Shown: piece by piece, positions 14,878 to 23,644 of the stretch | Layout of the letters: every line of letters begins with the position of its first letter | Position numbering within the stretch: the stretch's first letter is position 1 | Source: Acholeplasmataceae bacterium | GTDB taxonomy: Bacteria > Bacillota_I > Bacilli_A > Acholeplasmatales > Acholeplasmataceae | Length of the DNA: 43,107 nt | Direction: 5' to 3' | Assembly (NCBI GenBank): GCA_028690555.1 | Contig: JAQVBA010000003.1 | Location: 1 to 43,107 of the forward strand | Position numbers and translations under genes: made by a program | Notes under the pieces: generated by a model | Seen by the model: the letters and a program-made list of their open reading frames with translations, nothing else | The model's database searches: none | What the model was told of the DNA's origin: nothing

Positions 14878-15822
14878 TCACCTCTTTTGTTCTAAAATGT
14901 GTGCTAACTCCTCAAGGGCAAGTTCAAGGTTAATATAATAGCTTTGATGCTTTAAAATCGTTTGGATTTGATCAATCAATTCATGGATATCGGAAATTTC
15001 CATATGATCACTTTGAATTTGAATATCCGATCTTAAAAATGTATATGTAATATCTTGGTGTATTTTATAATGGACAAGATCTAACAAATATAATAAGATA
15101 AGTTCTAAAAAGTTTTTGAAAAAATCGCGATCTTGTGTTAGAAAGGCACTTTTTTCAGCAAAATATAAGGGATACGACACTTCAGGAAATGTCCATTTTT
15201 TGATGATTTCCTCGATGATGTTGATGAGTTCAACAAAATTGGGATTTTCAGAGAGTAGAACAGCTTCTTCTAAATCTTTCGTTAAGTAAGGAGCTAATAT
15301 AGCAACTCTCTCTTCAACGTTACGTTCTAAAAGTTCGTTCTCTAAATCCTTTTCAAGAATGCTTTTTAAATGAATAATCTGGCTTCTTGAACATATAGTC
15401 GTTAACACATCATCAATATTCTCAGTGAGTAAAAACCCATATACTTTTTGACTTTGTGGTTCTTCCATAAATTTAAGTAAGCTATTGGCAGCACCTTGAC
15501 TTATCTTCTCAATACTCTTGATGACATAAATTCTTGGACCGCTCACGAGTGCTGTTTTTGAAAATTCATTTTGGAGCATCAAAATTTGTTCTTTTTTAAT
15601 CACAAGTCCTTCGGGTTCAATTACCATGAGATTTGAAAGTTTTCTTTCTTGAATCTGTTGTTGAAGATGTGTATTATCTTGTTTTTGTTGAGACAAAATT
15701 AAGTATATAACATCATCAACGAGTTGAGATTTTCCGCTCCCCTTTGGTCCACTAATTAAATAAAGATGAGCAAGTCTATTTTTTTTGATGGTCTGTTCAA
15801 AAAAATGAAGTGCTTGTTTCAT
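14878..15822 (-). CDS. holB: DNA polymerase III delta-prime subunit
   Basis: Delta-prime is part of the clamp loader that puts the beta ring on DNA. The 314-residue protein begins like the family, HLYLISGPKGSGKSQLVDDV, with a Walker A loop that is usually non-catalytic in this subunit, and has ISQGAANSLLKFMEEPQ and the SRC-like TTICSRSQIIHL. The zinc-binding Cys cluster common in delta-prime and gamma is not apparent. Its start overlaps the tmk stop by four bases and its stop overlaps the alternative ricT start. The tmk-holB pairing is widely conserved. Confidence 0.93.
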   Translation of the reverse strand: MKQALHFFEQTIKKNRLAHLYLISGPKGSGKSQLVDDVIYLILSQQKQDNTHLQQQIQERKLSNLMVIEPEGLVIKKEQILMLQNEFSKTALVSGPRIYVIKSIEKISQGAANSLLKFMEEPQSQKVYGFLLTENIDDVLTTICSRSQIIHLKSILEKDLENELLERNVEERVAILAPYLTKDLEEAVLLSENPNFVELINIIEEIIKKWTFPEVSYPLYFAEKSAFLTQDRDFFKNFLELILLYLLDLVHYKIHQDITYTFLRSDIQIQSDHMEISDIHELIDQIQTILKHQSYYINLELALEELAHILEQKR

Positions 15823-16430
15823 AGTCTCGCCTGTATTTCATGTAAGATTTGATTTTGAATATCTTCGATTGGTTGATCACCATCAATTTTGATGATTCGA
15901 TTAGGATATCTTTGACAAACCTCAAGATAACCCAATCTCACTTGATGATGAAAATCTTTAGTTTCTTGATCAAGTCTGTCATATTTTTCGCGATTTTCGA
16001 TGCGTTTCATACCAACTTGTGGATCTAAATCAATGTAAAATGTCAAATCCGGTAAATGTTTTACAGCGTAGGCGTTGATATTTAATACAAAATCAAATCC
16101 AAGATTTCTTGCGTAAGCTTGATATGCAAGCGAACTATCTAAAAAGCGATCACACAAAACAATTTTATGTGCTTTTATGGCTGGAAGTATAATTTCATCT
16201 AAATGTTGTGCTCTTGAAGCAGCAAGTAATAAGGCTTCCGTAATCGGAGTAACCCCTTCATATTTAGGATTTAAAATGACATCACGGATTGCTTCTGCAA
16301 TCATGCTTCCACCAGGTTCACGTGTTGTGATTACTTCGTGGTTCTTTCTTAGAACTTCTGCAATTTTTGCCATTAAAGTTGTTTTCCCAGTTCCTTCGCC
16401 ACCTTCAAATGTGATGAACATCTTTTTCAC
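15819..16430 (-). CDS. tmk: Thymidylate kinase
   Basis: Tmk phosphorylates dTMP to dTDP for DNA synthesis. The 203-residue protein has the P-loop FEGGEGTGKTTLMAKIAEVL (8-27), TTREPGGSMIAEAIRDVI, the DRFLDSSLAYQAYARNLG motif that contacts the base, and DLDPQVGMKRIENREKYDRL in the lid region. The ATG at 16430 follows AGAGGTGA. It sits between truA and holB in a continuous run, overlapping holB by four bases. Confidence 0.97.
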   Translation of the reverse strand: MKKMFITFEGGEGTGKTTLMAKIAEVLRKNHEVITTREPGGSMIAEAIRDVILNPKYEGVTPITEALLLAASRAQHLDEIILPAIKAHKIVLCDRFLDSSLAYQAYARNLGFDFVLNINAYAVKHLPDLTFYIDLDPQVGMKRIENREKYDRLDQETKDFHHQVRLGYLEVCQRYPNRIIKIDGDQPIEDIQNQILHEIQARL

Positions 16431-16446
16431 CTCTTTTTATTCACTA

Positions 16447-17169
16447 TTAATAATTTATTTTAACTAAAAATAATCCTTTTGCTTCTGCAGTTTTACCTGC
16501 AAGTTTACGATTCTGTGTTTCTAAAATTTCTTTTATGATTGAGACATCTAATCGGTTTAATCCAATTTCAATCAAAGTCCCCATCATCGATCTCACCATA
16601 TATTTTAAAAAACTATTTCCGTGAAAAATAAATGTGTAATGTGTTTTTGTTTCCTTTAATGTAATCTCATGGATTGTCTTCATAGTGGGTTTGCCCTTAA
16701 CATATTGACAAAAGCCTTTGAAATCATGGGTTCCTTCTAAATCTTTCAAAGCAATTTTCATCCGCTCAATATCCATATTTTTAATATACACTTCATATCT
16801 TGCAGTAAATGGTGTTGAGGGTTGTTTAGCAATGACGTATTTATAAACTTTAGATTTTGCACTATGCCGTGCATGAAAATTATGTGCCACTTGTTTAACT
16901 TTTAAAATGCGAATATCTGACGGCAATCGATCATTTAAAGCCCTTACCCAAGTTTGAGGGTCGATATCTAATGGACTATCAAAATGAAAAGTTTGTCCTA
17001 GAGCATGGACGCCTTTATCTGTGCGCCCTGCACTATGAATTTGGATTTCCGTTTGTGTCATTAATCGAAAAGCTTTTTCGATAATATTTTGAATTCCAAT
17101 ACCATTAATTTGTCGTTGAAATCCATTATAATTCAAGCCGTCGTAGGCAACAGTTGCTAAATATCTCAT
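16447..17169 (-). CDS. truA: tRNA pseudouridine(38-40) synthase
   Basis: TruA makes pseudouridine at positions 38-40 of tRNA anticodon arms. The 240-residue protein carries the catalytic motif SAGRTDKGVHALGQTFHF with the Asp near residue 53, and YDGLNYNGFQRQ at the start, RILKVKQVAHNFHARHSAKSKVYKYVI in the middle, and NSFLKYMVRSMMGTLIEIG near the end. Its ATG comes one base after the ecfT stop. The ecfA1-ecfA2-ecfT-truA order is common in Bacillota. Confidence 0.96.
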   Translation of the reverse strand: MRYLATVAYDGLNYNGFQRQINGIGIQNIIEKAFRLMTQTEIQIHSAGRTDKGVHALGQTFHFDSPLDIDPQTWVRALNDRLPSDIRILKVKQVAHNFHARHSAKSKVYKYVIAKQPSTPFTARYEVYIKNMDIERMKIALKDLEGTHDFKGFCQYVKGKPTMKTIHEITLKETKTHYTFIFHGNSFLKYMVRSMMGTLIEIGLNRLDVSIIKEILETQNRKLAGKTAEAKGLFLVKINY

Positions 17170-17170
17170 A

Positions 17171-18148
17171 TTAAATCGTTTTAACTACGATGATAATCGC
17201 TAAAATAACAAATGATATAAATAATGTCGCTAAATCAGAAAATCCAATACGATATTCATCGATTTTTGTACGCTTAGCTCCAATGACATATCCTCTTACT
17301 TCCATAGCATTCCCCAAATCTTCTGCGCGTTTAAATGAAATGACAAACACCGGAATCAATAAAGAAATGATTTGAACTACTTTTTCTTTAAATTTGCTTT
17401 CTTTAAAATCAACACCTCTAGAAGCTTGAGCTTTCATGATTTTTTCAGTTTCTCCAAGTAGTGTAGGAATATATCTTAATGTTAAGGATAACATCATTGC
17501 CATGACATCTACTGGAACTTTAATGACTTTTAACGGTCTAAGTAGTGCTTCAATGGCAAAATTCAAATCCGTAGTCATGGTCGTAAAAGTTAATAAAGAT
17601 GTCATTATGATCACATTAGTTATTCTCACAAAAATAAATAAAGCTCTCATTAGACCATCCGTATGTATATCTAATGTATATGAAGTAAATGGAACATAAG
17701 GTAGATAAGCTTGTAACACAAACACCATCAAAACAGCAGCAAAGAAATATATGATTTTAAATCGAACATACTTTTTTGACCATTGATAAAAAACAATGAA
17801 TATGATAATTCCAAGTACAGATGTAAGTGAGATGTACATAGGGATTGAAGCTAAGATATCTCCAGTTTTTACATAAAAGACTTGAATCACAAATGTGAAT
17901 GTCAATAAAAAGACAATCGGTTTAAGTCCATTAAGAACTTTTCGAATGGGGATGCCTGTTGAATATGTGAGTGCCATCACACCTAAAAAGATTACTCCCA
18001 TGGATACGAGCGGGATTAATTCATGTGATATCGGTATAAAGAAGGTAGCAACCAATAATACAACCAGACTTAATAGTTTAATTCTCGGATCCAATTTATG
18101 GAGCCAAGAATCACCAGGAATATATTGGCCAATCGTAATATTATTCAT
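17171..18148 (-). CDS. ecfT: ECF transporter transmembrane subunit EcfT
   Basis: EcfT couples the two ATPases to substrate-binding S proteins for vitamins and metals, which are encoded elsewhere. The 325-residue protein starts IGQYIPGDSWLHKLDPRIKL, the family start, and has about six membrane segments. The two coupling motifs are present in modified form: QASRGVDF (usually A-R-G) near 233-240 and NAMEVRGY near 277-284. It is longer than the roughly 265 residues of Bacillus EcfT; extra hydrophobic sequence lies at about 105-160. It overlaps ecfA2 by eight bases. No S component gene is nearby, so it is the shared, group II type. Confidence 0.93.
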   Translation of the reverse strand: MNNITIGQYIPGDSWLHKLDPRIKLLSLVVLLVATFFIPISHELIPLVSMGVIFLGVMALTYSTGIPIRKVLNGLKPIVFLLTFTFVIQVFYVKTGDILASIPMYISLTSVLGIIIFIVFYQWSKKYVRFKIIYFFAAVLMVFVLQAYLPYVPFTSYTLDIHTDGLMRALFIFVRITNVIIMTSLLTFTTMTTDLNFAIEALLRPLKVIKVPVDVMAMMLSLTLRYIPTLLGETEKIMKAQASRGVDFKESKFKEKVVQIISLLIPVFVISFKRAEDLGNAMEVRGYVIGAKRTKIDEYRIGFSDLATLFISFVILAIIIVVKTI

Positions 18149-18989
18149 GGTTAACCTCCTTCAAATATTCAAGGAGACTTGTAAAATCGTATTTAGGAAC
18201 AAAAGGCAATCCGATGGTTTCTTCGAGGTGTTTTAATATTTTTAGAGGTGTCGGATAGTCTAAATGGTATGAATTAAAATCTGGATGAGCAAATAAATCC
18301 TCTTTTTTACCATCAAAAACAATTTTCCCTTCACTTAAAACTATGATGCGTTTTGCATACTCTGAAACTAAATCCATATCATGGGTGATTAATATAATGG
18401 TTTTATCTTCTTTTTCGTGAATTTCTCTAAAAATTTCCATGAGGTCTGTGCGCCCTTTTGGATCAAGACCTCTGGTTGGTTCATCCAAAACGAGAATTTC
18501 AGGTTCCATAGCTAATATTCCCGCAACTGCAACTCTTCGCATTTGACCACCACTGATTCTAAATGGGGACTGTTCGTATAAAGATTCATCAATTCCAACA
18601 ATTGAAGCAGCTTTTTTCGCGCTTTCTAGTGCGTGTTCTGAGGTTTCTTTAAAGTTTTTAGGACCAAACATGATATCTTTAATAATCGTTTCTTCAAACA
18701 ATTGATACTCGGGAAACTGAAAGACAAGACCAACTTTTTGTCGCAAATAATTGATCTTTTCGCTCTTCTTCGGTGGAAGTTGTTGACCAAAAACAATGAC
18801 GTTTCCTTCATTAGGAAGTAAAAGAGCATTCATATGTTGAACGAGTGTTGATTTCCCGGATCCTGTATGACCTACAATTGCTATAAACTCACCTTTAGAT
18901 TCGATGTTTAAATTAATATTTTTTATGGCATCATAACTTTTTTTGAAGCCTTTATAGGCATAGCCTACATTTTTGAATTGTATGCCCAT
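18141..18989 (-). CDS. ecfA2: ECF transporter ATPase EcfA2
   Basis: This is the second ATPase of the vitamin/metal uptake module. The 282-residue protein has Walker A GHTGSGKSTLVQHMNALL (40-57), Q-loop VFQFPEYQLFEETIIKDIMF, signature RISGGQMRRVAVAGILA, Walker B ILVLDEPTRGLDP and the H-loop ITHDMD. The C-terminal helix LLEYLKEVNHE belongs to the EcfA2 type. Its start overlaps ecfA1 by 25 bases and its stop overlaps ecfT by eight, so the three are tightly coupled. Confidence 0.96.
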   Translation of the reverse strand: MGIQFKNVGYAYKGFKKSYDAIKNINLNIESKGEFIAIVGHTGSGKSTLVQHMNALLLPNEGNVIVFGQQLPPKKSEKINYLRQKVGLVFQFPEYQLFEETIIKDIMFGPKNFKETSEHALESAKKAASIVGIDESLYEQSPFRISGGQMRRVAVAGILAMEPEILVLDEPTRGLDPKGRTDLMEIFREIHEKEDKTIILITHDMDLVSEYAKRIIVLSEGKIVFDGKKEDLFAHPDFNSYHLDYPTPLKILKHLEETIGLPFVPKYDFTSLLEYLKEVNHE

Positions 18990-19768
18990 AGCGCCTCCAA
19001 AAGTTTTTTATCTTCAGGTTTTTGTCGTACTAATTCATTGAATATTGCAAGTTCAAATGGTAACTCTAGATGCGAAGATTTAAGAAGATCTTCCTCTTTA
19101 AAGACATCTTTGGGTAATCCTTCTAATATGACTTTTCCGTCTTTTAAGACGATTAAATGATCGCTTTGTGCAGCAAATGAAAGATCATGCGTAATCGTAA
19201 TAATCGTTTTGTTTAAATGTTTATTTAAATGTTTAATCAATTCAATAATTTCTAATGTTCCTTCGGGATCTAACATAGAGGTTGCTTCATCCAAAATTAA
19301 TATATCTTGTTCCATTGCTAGGGCACCGGCGATTGCTACTCTTTGTTTTTGACCACCAGACAGTTGATGTGGTTCTTTGTCTAAAAAATCTTCCATGTTC
19401 ACTAATTTTGCATATTGCATAATCTTTTGTTTCATTTCATCATGTGGTATGCATTGATTTTCTAAACCAAAAGCGATGTCATGTTTAACGGTGACACCTA
19501 CAAATTGATTATCTGGATTTTGAAACACTATACCAATCTTTTTTCTGATTTTTGATAAGTTTTCTTCATTAAGCACTAATCCATCAATTGTTATTGAACC
19601 TTTAGATGGAGATAGTAAACCTACCATAAGCTTTGATAAGGTTGATTTACCAGAACCATTATGGCCTAATATCGACGTCCAAGACCCTTTATCTATGTCT
19701 AAAGATACTTCAGATAAAGCATCATCACGTCTGTTATATGAAAAGCTAACGCCTTCTATTTTTATCAT
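18965..19768 (-). CDS. ecfA1: ECF transporter ATPase EcfA1
   Basis: The first ATPase of the module and the first gene of the ten-gene run down to rsmI. In its 267 residues, Walker A is GHNGSGKSTLSKLMVGLL (35-52), the Q-loop VFQNPDNQFVGVTVKHDIAFG, the signature QLSGGQKQRVAIAGALA, Walker B ILILDEATSMLDP and the H-loop ITHDLS. The NPDNQFVG stretch is typical of EcfA1 rather than EcfA2. The ATG follows AGGTGA. An extended -10 promoter lies 28 bases upstream. Confidence 0.96.
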   Translation of the reverse strand: MIKIEGVSFSYNRRDDALSEVSLDIDKGSWTSILGHNGSGKSTLSKLMVGLLSPSKGSITIDGLVLNEENLSKIRKKIGIVFQNPDNQFVGVTVKHDIAFGLENQCIPHDEMKQKIMQYAKLVNMEDFLDKEPHQLSGGQKQRVAIAGALAMEQDILILDEATSMLDPEGTLEIIELIKHLNKHLNKTIITITHDLSFAAQSDHLIVLKDGKVILEGLPKDVFKEEDLLKSSHLELPFELAIFNELVRQKPEDKKLLEALWAYNSKM

Positions 19769-19795
19769 GAGTTCACCTACATTTCGTACCTTAGT

Positions 19796-19804
19796 ATTAT
19801 ATCA
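19796..19804 (-). promoter_or_regulatory. Extended -10 promoter for the ecfA1-rsmI run
   Basis: The minus strand reads TGATATAAT (19804-19796), a perfect -10 with the TG extension, 28 bases before the ecfA1 ATG. No good -35 is present at the right distance. Confidence 0.6.
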
Positions 19805-19948
19805 TGTAAAGGCTTATTTTATAAAGTGATACAGCGTTAAATCCAAAAAACTCCTTAAAAAGTATTAACAAAGTTAAATGAATTGATTTAAACGCATATC
19901 TCAAATTTTAAAGTGGGTAAATAAGTGGCTTTTTGTAAGTAAATTATT

Positions 19949-19954
19949 TATAAT
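19949..19954 (+). promoter_or_regulatory. Possible -10 of the thioredoxin operon
   Basis: TATAAT lies 32 bases before the trxA ATG. The -35 at the correct spacing (TGGCTT) is poor, so only the -10 supports it. The 217-base gap between ecfA1 and trxA holds the two divergent promoters; I see no other structure in it. Confidence 0.4.
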
Positions 19955-19985
19955 AACTATAGCATTCAAAATTAGGAGAGATAAA

Positions 19986-20297
19986 ATGGTCATTCATTTA
20001 ACAAAAGAAAATTTTAAAAATATCGTATTAGACACTGATAAACCCGTATTAGTTGAATTTTGGGCAACCTGGTGTTCCCCTTGTCAACGCTTAGCACCAA
20101 TTTTGGAAGACTTAGCTACTGCTGTTCATCCTCATGGTGTTGTCGCAAAACTCGATGTTGATGATCAATATGAAATCGCTGATGAATTTGGCATTATGAA
20201 TATTCCAACCATTATGTTATTCAAAGATGGAAAAATTGAAGATTCTATGCTAGGCATCCATTCGAAAGACACATTAAAATCATTCATGGGACTATGA
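19986..20297 (+). CDS. trxA: Thioredoxin with CSPC active site
   Basis: Thioredoxin reduces protein disulphides in the cytoplasm. The 103-residue protein has normal length and fold: VLVEFWATWCSPCQRLAPIL with the redox Cys at 30 and 33, LDVDDQYEIADEFGI, and the cis-proline segment NIPTIMLFKDGK. The usual CGPC is CSPC; Ser at this place is seen in some thioredoxin-like proteins and can shift redox potential. The ATG follows AGGAGAG. Its stop overlaps the start of the next gene by four bases (ATGA), so the two are made together. Confidence 0.92.
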   Translation: MVIHLTKENFKNIVLDTDKPVLVEFWATWCSPCQRLAPILEDLATAVHPHGVVAKLDVDDQYEIADEFGIMNIPTIMLFKDGKIEDSMLGIHSKDTLKSFMGL

Positions 20298-21163
20298 ACC
20301 AAGTTATTATTATTGGAAAAGGTCCTGCAGGGATATCTGCAGCAATTTACTTAAAACGAGCTGGAATCGATCCAATCGTCATCGGAAAAGATTTGGGTGC
20401 ATTAGGTGATTATAAAAGCACCATAGAAAATTACTATGGTTTTGATCAACCCATTGATGGAAAAAAATTAATCGAAGATGGTATCAAACAAGCATCTTTT
20501 CTTGGTATTCAAATAATAGATGAAACGGTGATTTCAATTAAAGATAACATCGATCATTTTTCTGTCATTACTAAAACAAGTAATTTGCAATCAGAAACAG
20601 TATTGCTTGCAACCGGAAAAACGAGAGAAAATCTTTCGATCCCTGGCTATCGAAAATTTAAAGGAAAAGGCATTTCGATGTGTGCTACTTGTGATGGCTA
20701 TTTTTATCGAAAGAAAAAAATTGGCATTGTGGGTTGTGGCCATTACATGAAGCATGAACTTGAATACTTAAGTCGTATGACAAAAGATATCACAGTATTT
20801 ACTCACGGGAATGAACTCGATGAGGATTTAGGATTTCCAATCATTAAAGAACCCATTCTTGAATTTGGTGGTATCGATAAAATTTCTTATGTGAAAACAA
20901 AAAATGGTACTCATGAAGTTGATGGGTTATTCATCGCCTTAGGAGCACCAAGTTCTATAGAATTTGCAAATCAACTTGGTTTGATCGTTGAAAAAGGAAA
21001 CTTGATAATCAATCAAGAATACCAAACAAATGTTCCTGGAATATTCGCTGCTGGAGACATAACGGGTGGGAAACTTCAAATCGCAAAAGCGGTTTACGAT
21101 GGTATGGAAGTTGCTGATTATATTTATAAATATTTAAAATTTAAAAAGACGAAAACGGCCTAA
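20294..21163 (+). CDS. Thioredoxin reductase-like flavoprotein lacking NADPH motifs
   Basis: The 289-residue protein is a low-Mr thioredoxin reductase homologue. The FAD-binding start VIIIGKGPAGISAAIYLKRAG, the redox pair CATCDG (Cys 130 and 133) and the second FAD motif GIFAAGDITGG are present. The NADPH domain is odd: GCGHYMKHELEYL (147-159) replaces the usual GGGxSAxEEA, and VFTHGNELDED (168-178) replaces the HRRxxxR motif that binds the 2'-phosphate. The whole is about 20 residues shorter than usual. It may use another electron donor such as ferredoxin or NADH. Its partner should be the thioredoxin it overlaps. Confidence 0.85.
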   Translation: MNQVIIIGKGPAGISAAIYLKRAGIDPIVIGKDLGALGDYKSTIENYYGFDQPIDGKKLIEDGIKQASFLGIQIIDETVISIKDNIDHFSVITKTSNLQSETVLLATGKTRENLSIPGYRKFKGKGISMCATCDGYFYRKKKIGIVGCGHYMKHELEYLSRMTKDITVFTHGNELDEDLGFPIIKEPILEFGGIDKISYVKTKNGTHEVDGLFIALGAPSSIEFANQLGLIVEKGNLIINQEYQTNVPGIFAAGDITGGKLQIAKAVYDGMEVADYIYKYLKFKKTKTA

Positions 21164-21177
21164 ATAGGCCGTTTTTT
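21152..21177. terminator. Bidirectional terminator between trxB-like gene and pepF
   Basis: AAAACGGCC-TAAATA-GGCCGTTTTTT spans the stop codons of both convergent genes. U-tracts lie on both strands. Confidence 0.87.
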
Positions 21178-22867
21178 ATAGTTTTGAATCATCAACTGAA
21201 TCGAGATATGCTCGAATTGGTTTCACAATTTCTTTAACAGTTCCCTTAACGAATGGGTTCTTCAGATTTGCAGATTTTAATAATCCTAAGAAACTCTTTG
21301 ATCCTCCAAGTTTACATAAAGCTAAGTAGCTATCCAATGCTTCTTTTCTATTGGCTTGATGCTTAATCCAATATTGGAATGCACAAACTTGAGCGAGTGT
21401 GTAATCAATATAATAGAATGGAGAGGCAAATATATGACCTTGTCTAAACCAGTAAGTTCCTTTTTCCATAAATAGATCATCACCATAATCTTTAAATGGA
21501 AGATATTTCTTTTCTAGTTTTCGCCATAACGCTTTTCTTTCATCAGGTGTTAACTTTGGATTTTCATATACGCCATGTTGGAATTCATCCACTAATACAC
21601 CATATGGCAAGAATGATATAGCTCCAGCTAAATGATTAAATTTATATTTAGCGGTATCTTCTAGAAAGAAATTATCAATCCAAGGCCAAGCTAAGAATTC
21701 CATACTCATTGAATGAATTTCTGCAGCTTCCATGGTTGGCCAACGATATTCTGGTAACAAATTTCTACTGGAGAATACTTGAAAAGCATGTCCTGCTTCA
21801 TGAGTTAATACATCGACATCGTGTGATGTACCATTAAAATTCGCGAAAATAAATGGTGCATTATAATCTGGTAAGAATGTGCAATAACCGCCACCTTGTT
21901 TACCTGGTTTGCTATCTAAATCAAGTAATTCATGCTCTAACATAAATTCAAAGAATTCATGGGTTGCTGGAGACATCTCTTGATACATTTTACGTGCGCG
22001 CTCCACTTGCCATGCCCGATCTCCCTTTGGTGTTGGGTTACCAGATAAGAAAGATAACGCTAAATCATATGATTTTGGATGTTCAATGTGAAGGCGTTTC
22101 GCTTTTCTTTCGGTCAGTTCATTGACAAGAGGTACGATATCTTCAAAGATTTGATCGCGATAATTCTTAACATCTTTAGCATTATAATCAGTACGTCCAA
22201 AACGATCATAACCCATTTGAACAAAGTTTTCATAACCTAATTTTTTAGCCATACGATCTCTAAGTTTTACCATATCATCATAGATACGATCAAACTTTTC
22301 TTCGTTGTCAGCAAAGAATTTAGACACAACAAGTTGTGCACGATGTCTTGTTTCACGATCTTTATGTGTCACAAATGGTGCCATTTGGCTTAAATTATAA
22401 GTCCCACCATCAAATTCGATTTTTGCAGAAGCAACCAATTTTCCATATTCGGTAGATAATTTGTTTTCTTGTTGTAAGTCTTCAATGATTTCAGGTTTAA
22501 AGACTTTCAATGATAATTCAGCACGTTCAAAAAGAAGCGAACCTAATTCTTCTTCTAATGTTTTACGATGCTTTGATTTCAAGAGTTTTTCAGTAAACAT
22601 TTGTTCATACTGACGTAAGTATGGCATGTTTTCATCAAAAAACTCTTGCTCTTTTTCGTAGAATTCATCCGTTGTATTGATTGAATTACGAATACCTACA
22701 AGTTGAGCTTGTGTTCCAAGTGAATCATTTAGCTTAAAATAGGCGTGAATTGCTTCTAACTCTTCTTCAAATGTTTTATTTGATCCTACGATTTCAAGCA
22801 ATTTTTCTAATTCTTGCTTTACGGCATCAAGATTTGGCCGTTCATACTTAAATTCTGAAAATTTCAT
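21176..22867 (-). CDS. M3 family oligoendopeptidase (PepF-like)
   Basis: This zinc metallopeptidase cuts short peptides in the cytoplasm. In its 563 residues the catalytic motif is VDVLTHEAGHAFQVF, with HExxH near 355-359, and the third ligand is the Glu in AAEIHSMSMEF about 25 residues on. GRTDYNAKDVKNYRDQIFEDIVP and PFYYIDYTLAQVCAFQYW are typical of the oligoendopeptidase F/Pz-peptidase branch. No signal peptide is seen. It is transcribed alone from its own promoter and ends at a hairpin shared with the trxB-like gene. Confidence 0.93.
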   Translation of the reverse strand: MKFSEFKYERPNLDAVKQELEKLLEIVGSNKTFEEELEAIHAYFKLNDSLGTQAQLVGIRNSINTTDEFYEKEQEFFDENMPYLRQYEQMFTEKLLKSKHRKTLEEELGSLLFERAELSLKVFKPEIIEDLQQENKLSTEYGKLVASAKIEFDGGTYNLSQMAPFVTHKDRETRHRAQLVVSKFFADNEEKFDRIYDDMVKLRDRMAKKLGYENFVQMGYDRFGRTDYNAKDVKNYRDQIFEDIVPLVNELTERKAKRLHIEHPKSYDLALSFLSGNPTPKGDRAWQVERARKMYQEMSPATHEFFEFMLEHELLDLDSKPGKQGGGYCTFLPDYNAPFIFANFNGTSHDVDVLTHEAGHAFQVFSSRNLLPEYRWPTMEAAEIHSMSMEFLAWPWIDNFFLEDTAKYKFNHLAGAISFLPYGVLVDEFQHGVYENPKLTPDERKALWRKLEKKYLPFKDYGDDLFMEKGTYWFRQGHIFASPFYYIDYTLAQVCAFQYWIKHQANRKEALDSYLALCKLGGSKSFLGLLKSANLKNPFVKGTVKEIVKPIRAYLDSVDDSKL

Positions 22868-22894
22868 CTGATATACCTGCTTTCTCTTAGTGTT

Positions 22895-22924
22895 ATTATA
22901 CTATGTTTACCCGTGAAATAACAA
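22895..22924 (-). promoter_or_regulatory. M3 peptidase promoter
   Basis: On the minus strand TTGTTA (22924-22919), an 18-base spacer and TATAAT (22900-22895) lie 28 bases before the ATG. Confidence 0.65.
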
Positions 22925-22977
22925 CCTTCTATATACCTCAAATCAGCATAGAACCTCTTAAATTAAAAATTTAATTG

Positions 22978-22986
22978 TGATATAAT
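22978..22986 (+). promoter_or_regulatory. Extended -10 promoter of the DUF975 gene
   Basis: TGATATAAT ends 24 bases before the ATG at 23011. The -35 (TTAAAT at 22958) is weak, which fits an extended -10 promoter. Confidence 0.6.
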
Positions 22987-23010
22987 AAGTGCGTATCAAG
23001 GAGGCATATA

Positions 23011-23604
23011 ATGAATTATAGAGAAATGAAAGATCGTGCAAAAGCACAATTAAAAGTAAGATATTGGTATGTTTTTCTCCTTACATTAATCGTAGGAATT
23101 ATTTCAGGAGCAAGTATACCTTTGATTATCGGTTTATTAATTATGGGTCCTTTGACCGTTGGATTATCCTATGCATTAATCCACGTGGTCGAAAATCCAA
23201 ATGGTAGTGATAATTATGAACTATTGTTTGAAGGTTTTAAACAAAGTTTTGTCACATCCTTCTTAGCAATTTTATTGGTTCGCTTATTTACATTTCTTTG
23301 GTCACTCTTATTTGTAATTCCAGGAATTATTAAAGGACTTTCTTATAGCATGACAAGTTTTATTATCGCTGAAAACCCAATGATAGATCCAATGGATGCA
23401 ATTGCGAAAAGCCAAGAGCTGATGCGAGGACATAAATTTGAACTATTTATGCTTCATCTAAGTTTTATTGGATGGTATTTGCTTGGAATCATTACATTTG
23501 GAATCGGATTATTCTTTATTATCCCTTACGTTCAAACAGCCATTGCAAATTTCTATGTAGAACTACGTGGTAAAAAAATAATTGATGCATTGATTGAAGA
23601 ATAA
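23011..23604 (+). CDS. DUF975 family membrane protein
   Basis: The 197-residue protein has four to five membrane segments: about 20-37, 40-60, 75-105, 140-165 and 165-180. It begins MNYREMKDRAKAQLK, the typical DUF975 start, and has the motif FLWSLLFVIPGIIKGLSYSM followed by NPMIDPMDAIAKSQELMRGHK, the family's most conserved block. Function is not known; the fold suggests an integral membrane protein of four-helix type. AAGGAGG precedes the ATG. It is transcribed alone. Confidence 0.85.
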   Translation: MNYREMKDRAKAQLKVRYWYVFLLTLIVGIISGASIPLIIGLLIMGPLTVGLSYALIHVVENPNGSDNYELLFEGFKQSFVTSFLAILLVRLFTFLWSLLFVIPGIIKGLSYSMTSFIIAENPMIDPMDAIAKSQELMRGHKFELFMLHLSFIGWYLLGIITFGIGLFFIIPYVQTAIANFYVELRGKKIIDALIEE

Positions 23605-23610
23605 TGATAA

Positions 23611-23641
23611 AAAAACAAGCCAAGCTGGCTTGTTTTATTTT
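23611..23641. terminator. Bidirectional terminator between DUF975 gene and rplQ
   Basis: AAAACAAGCCA-AGC-TGGCTTGTTTT with A- and U-tracts ends both the plus-strand gene and the long minus-strand ribosomal operon. Confidence 0.87.
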
Positions 23642-23644
23642 TAA

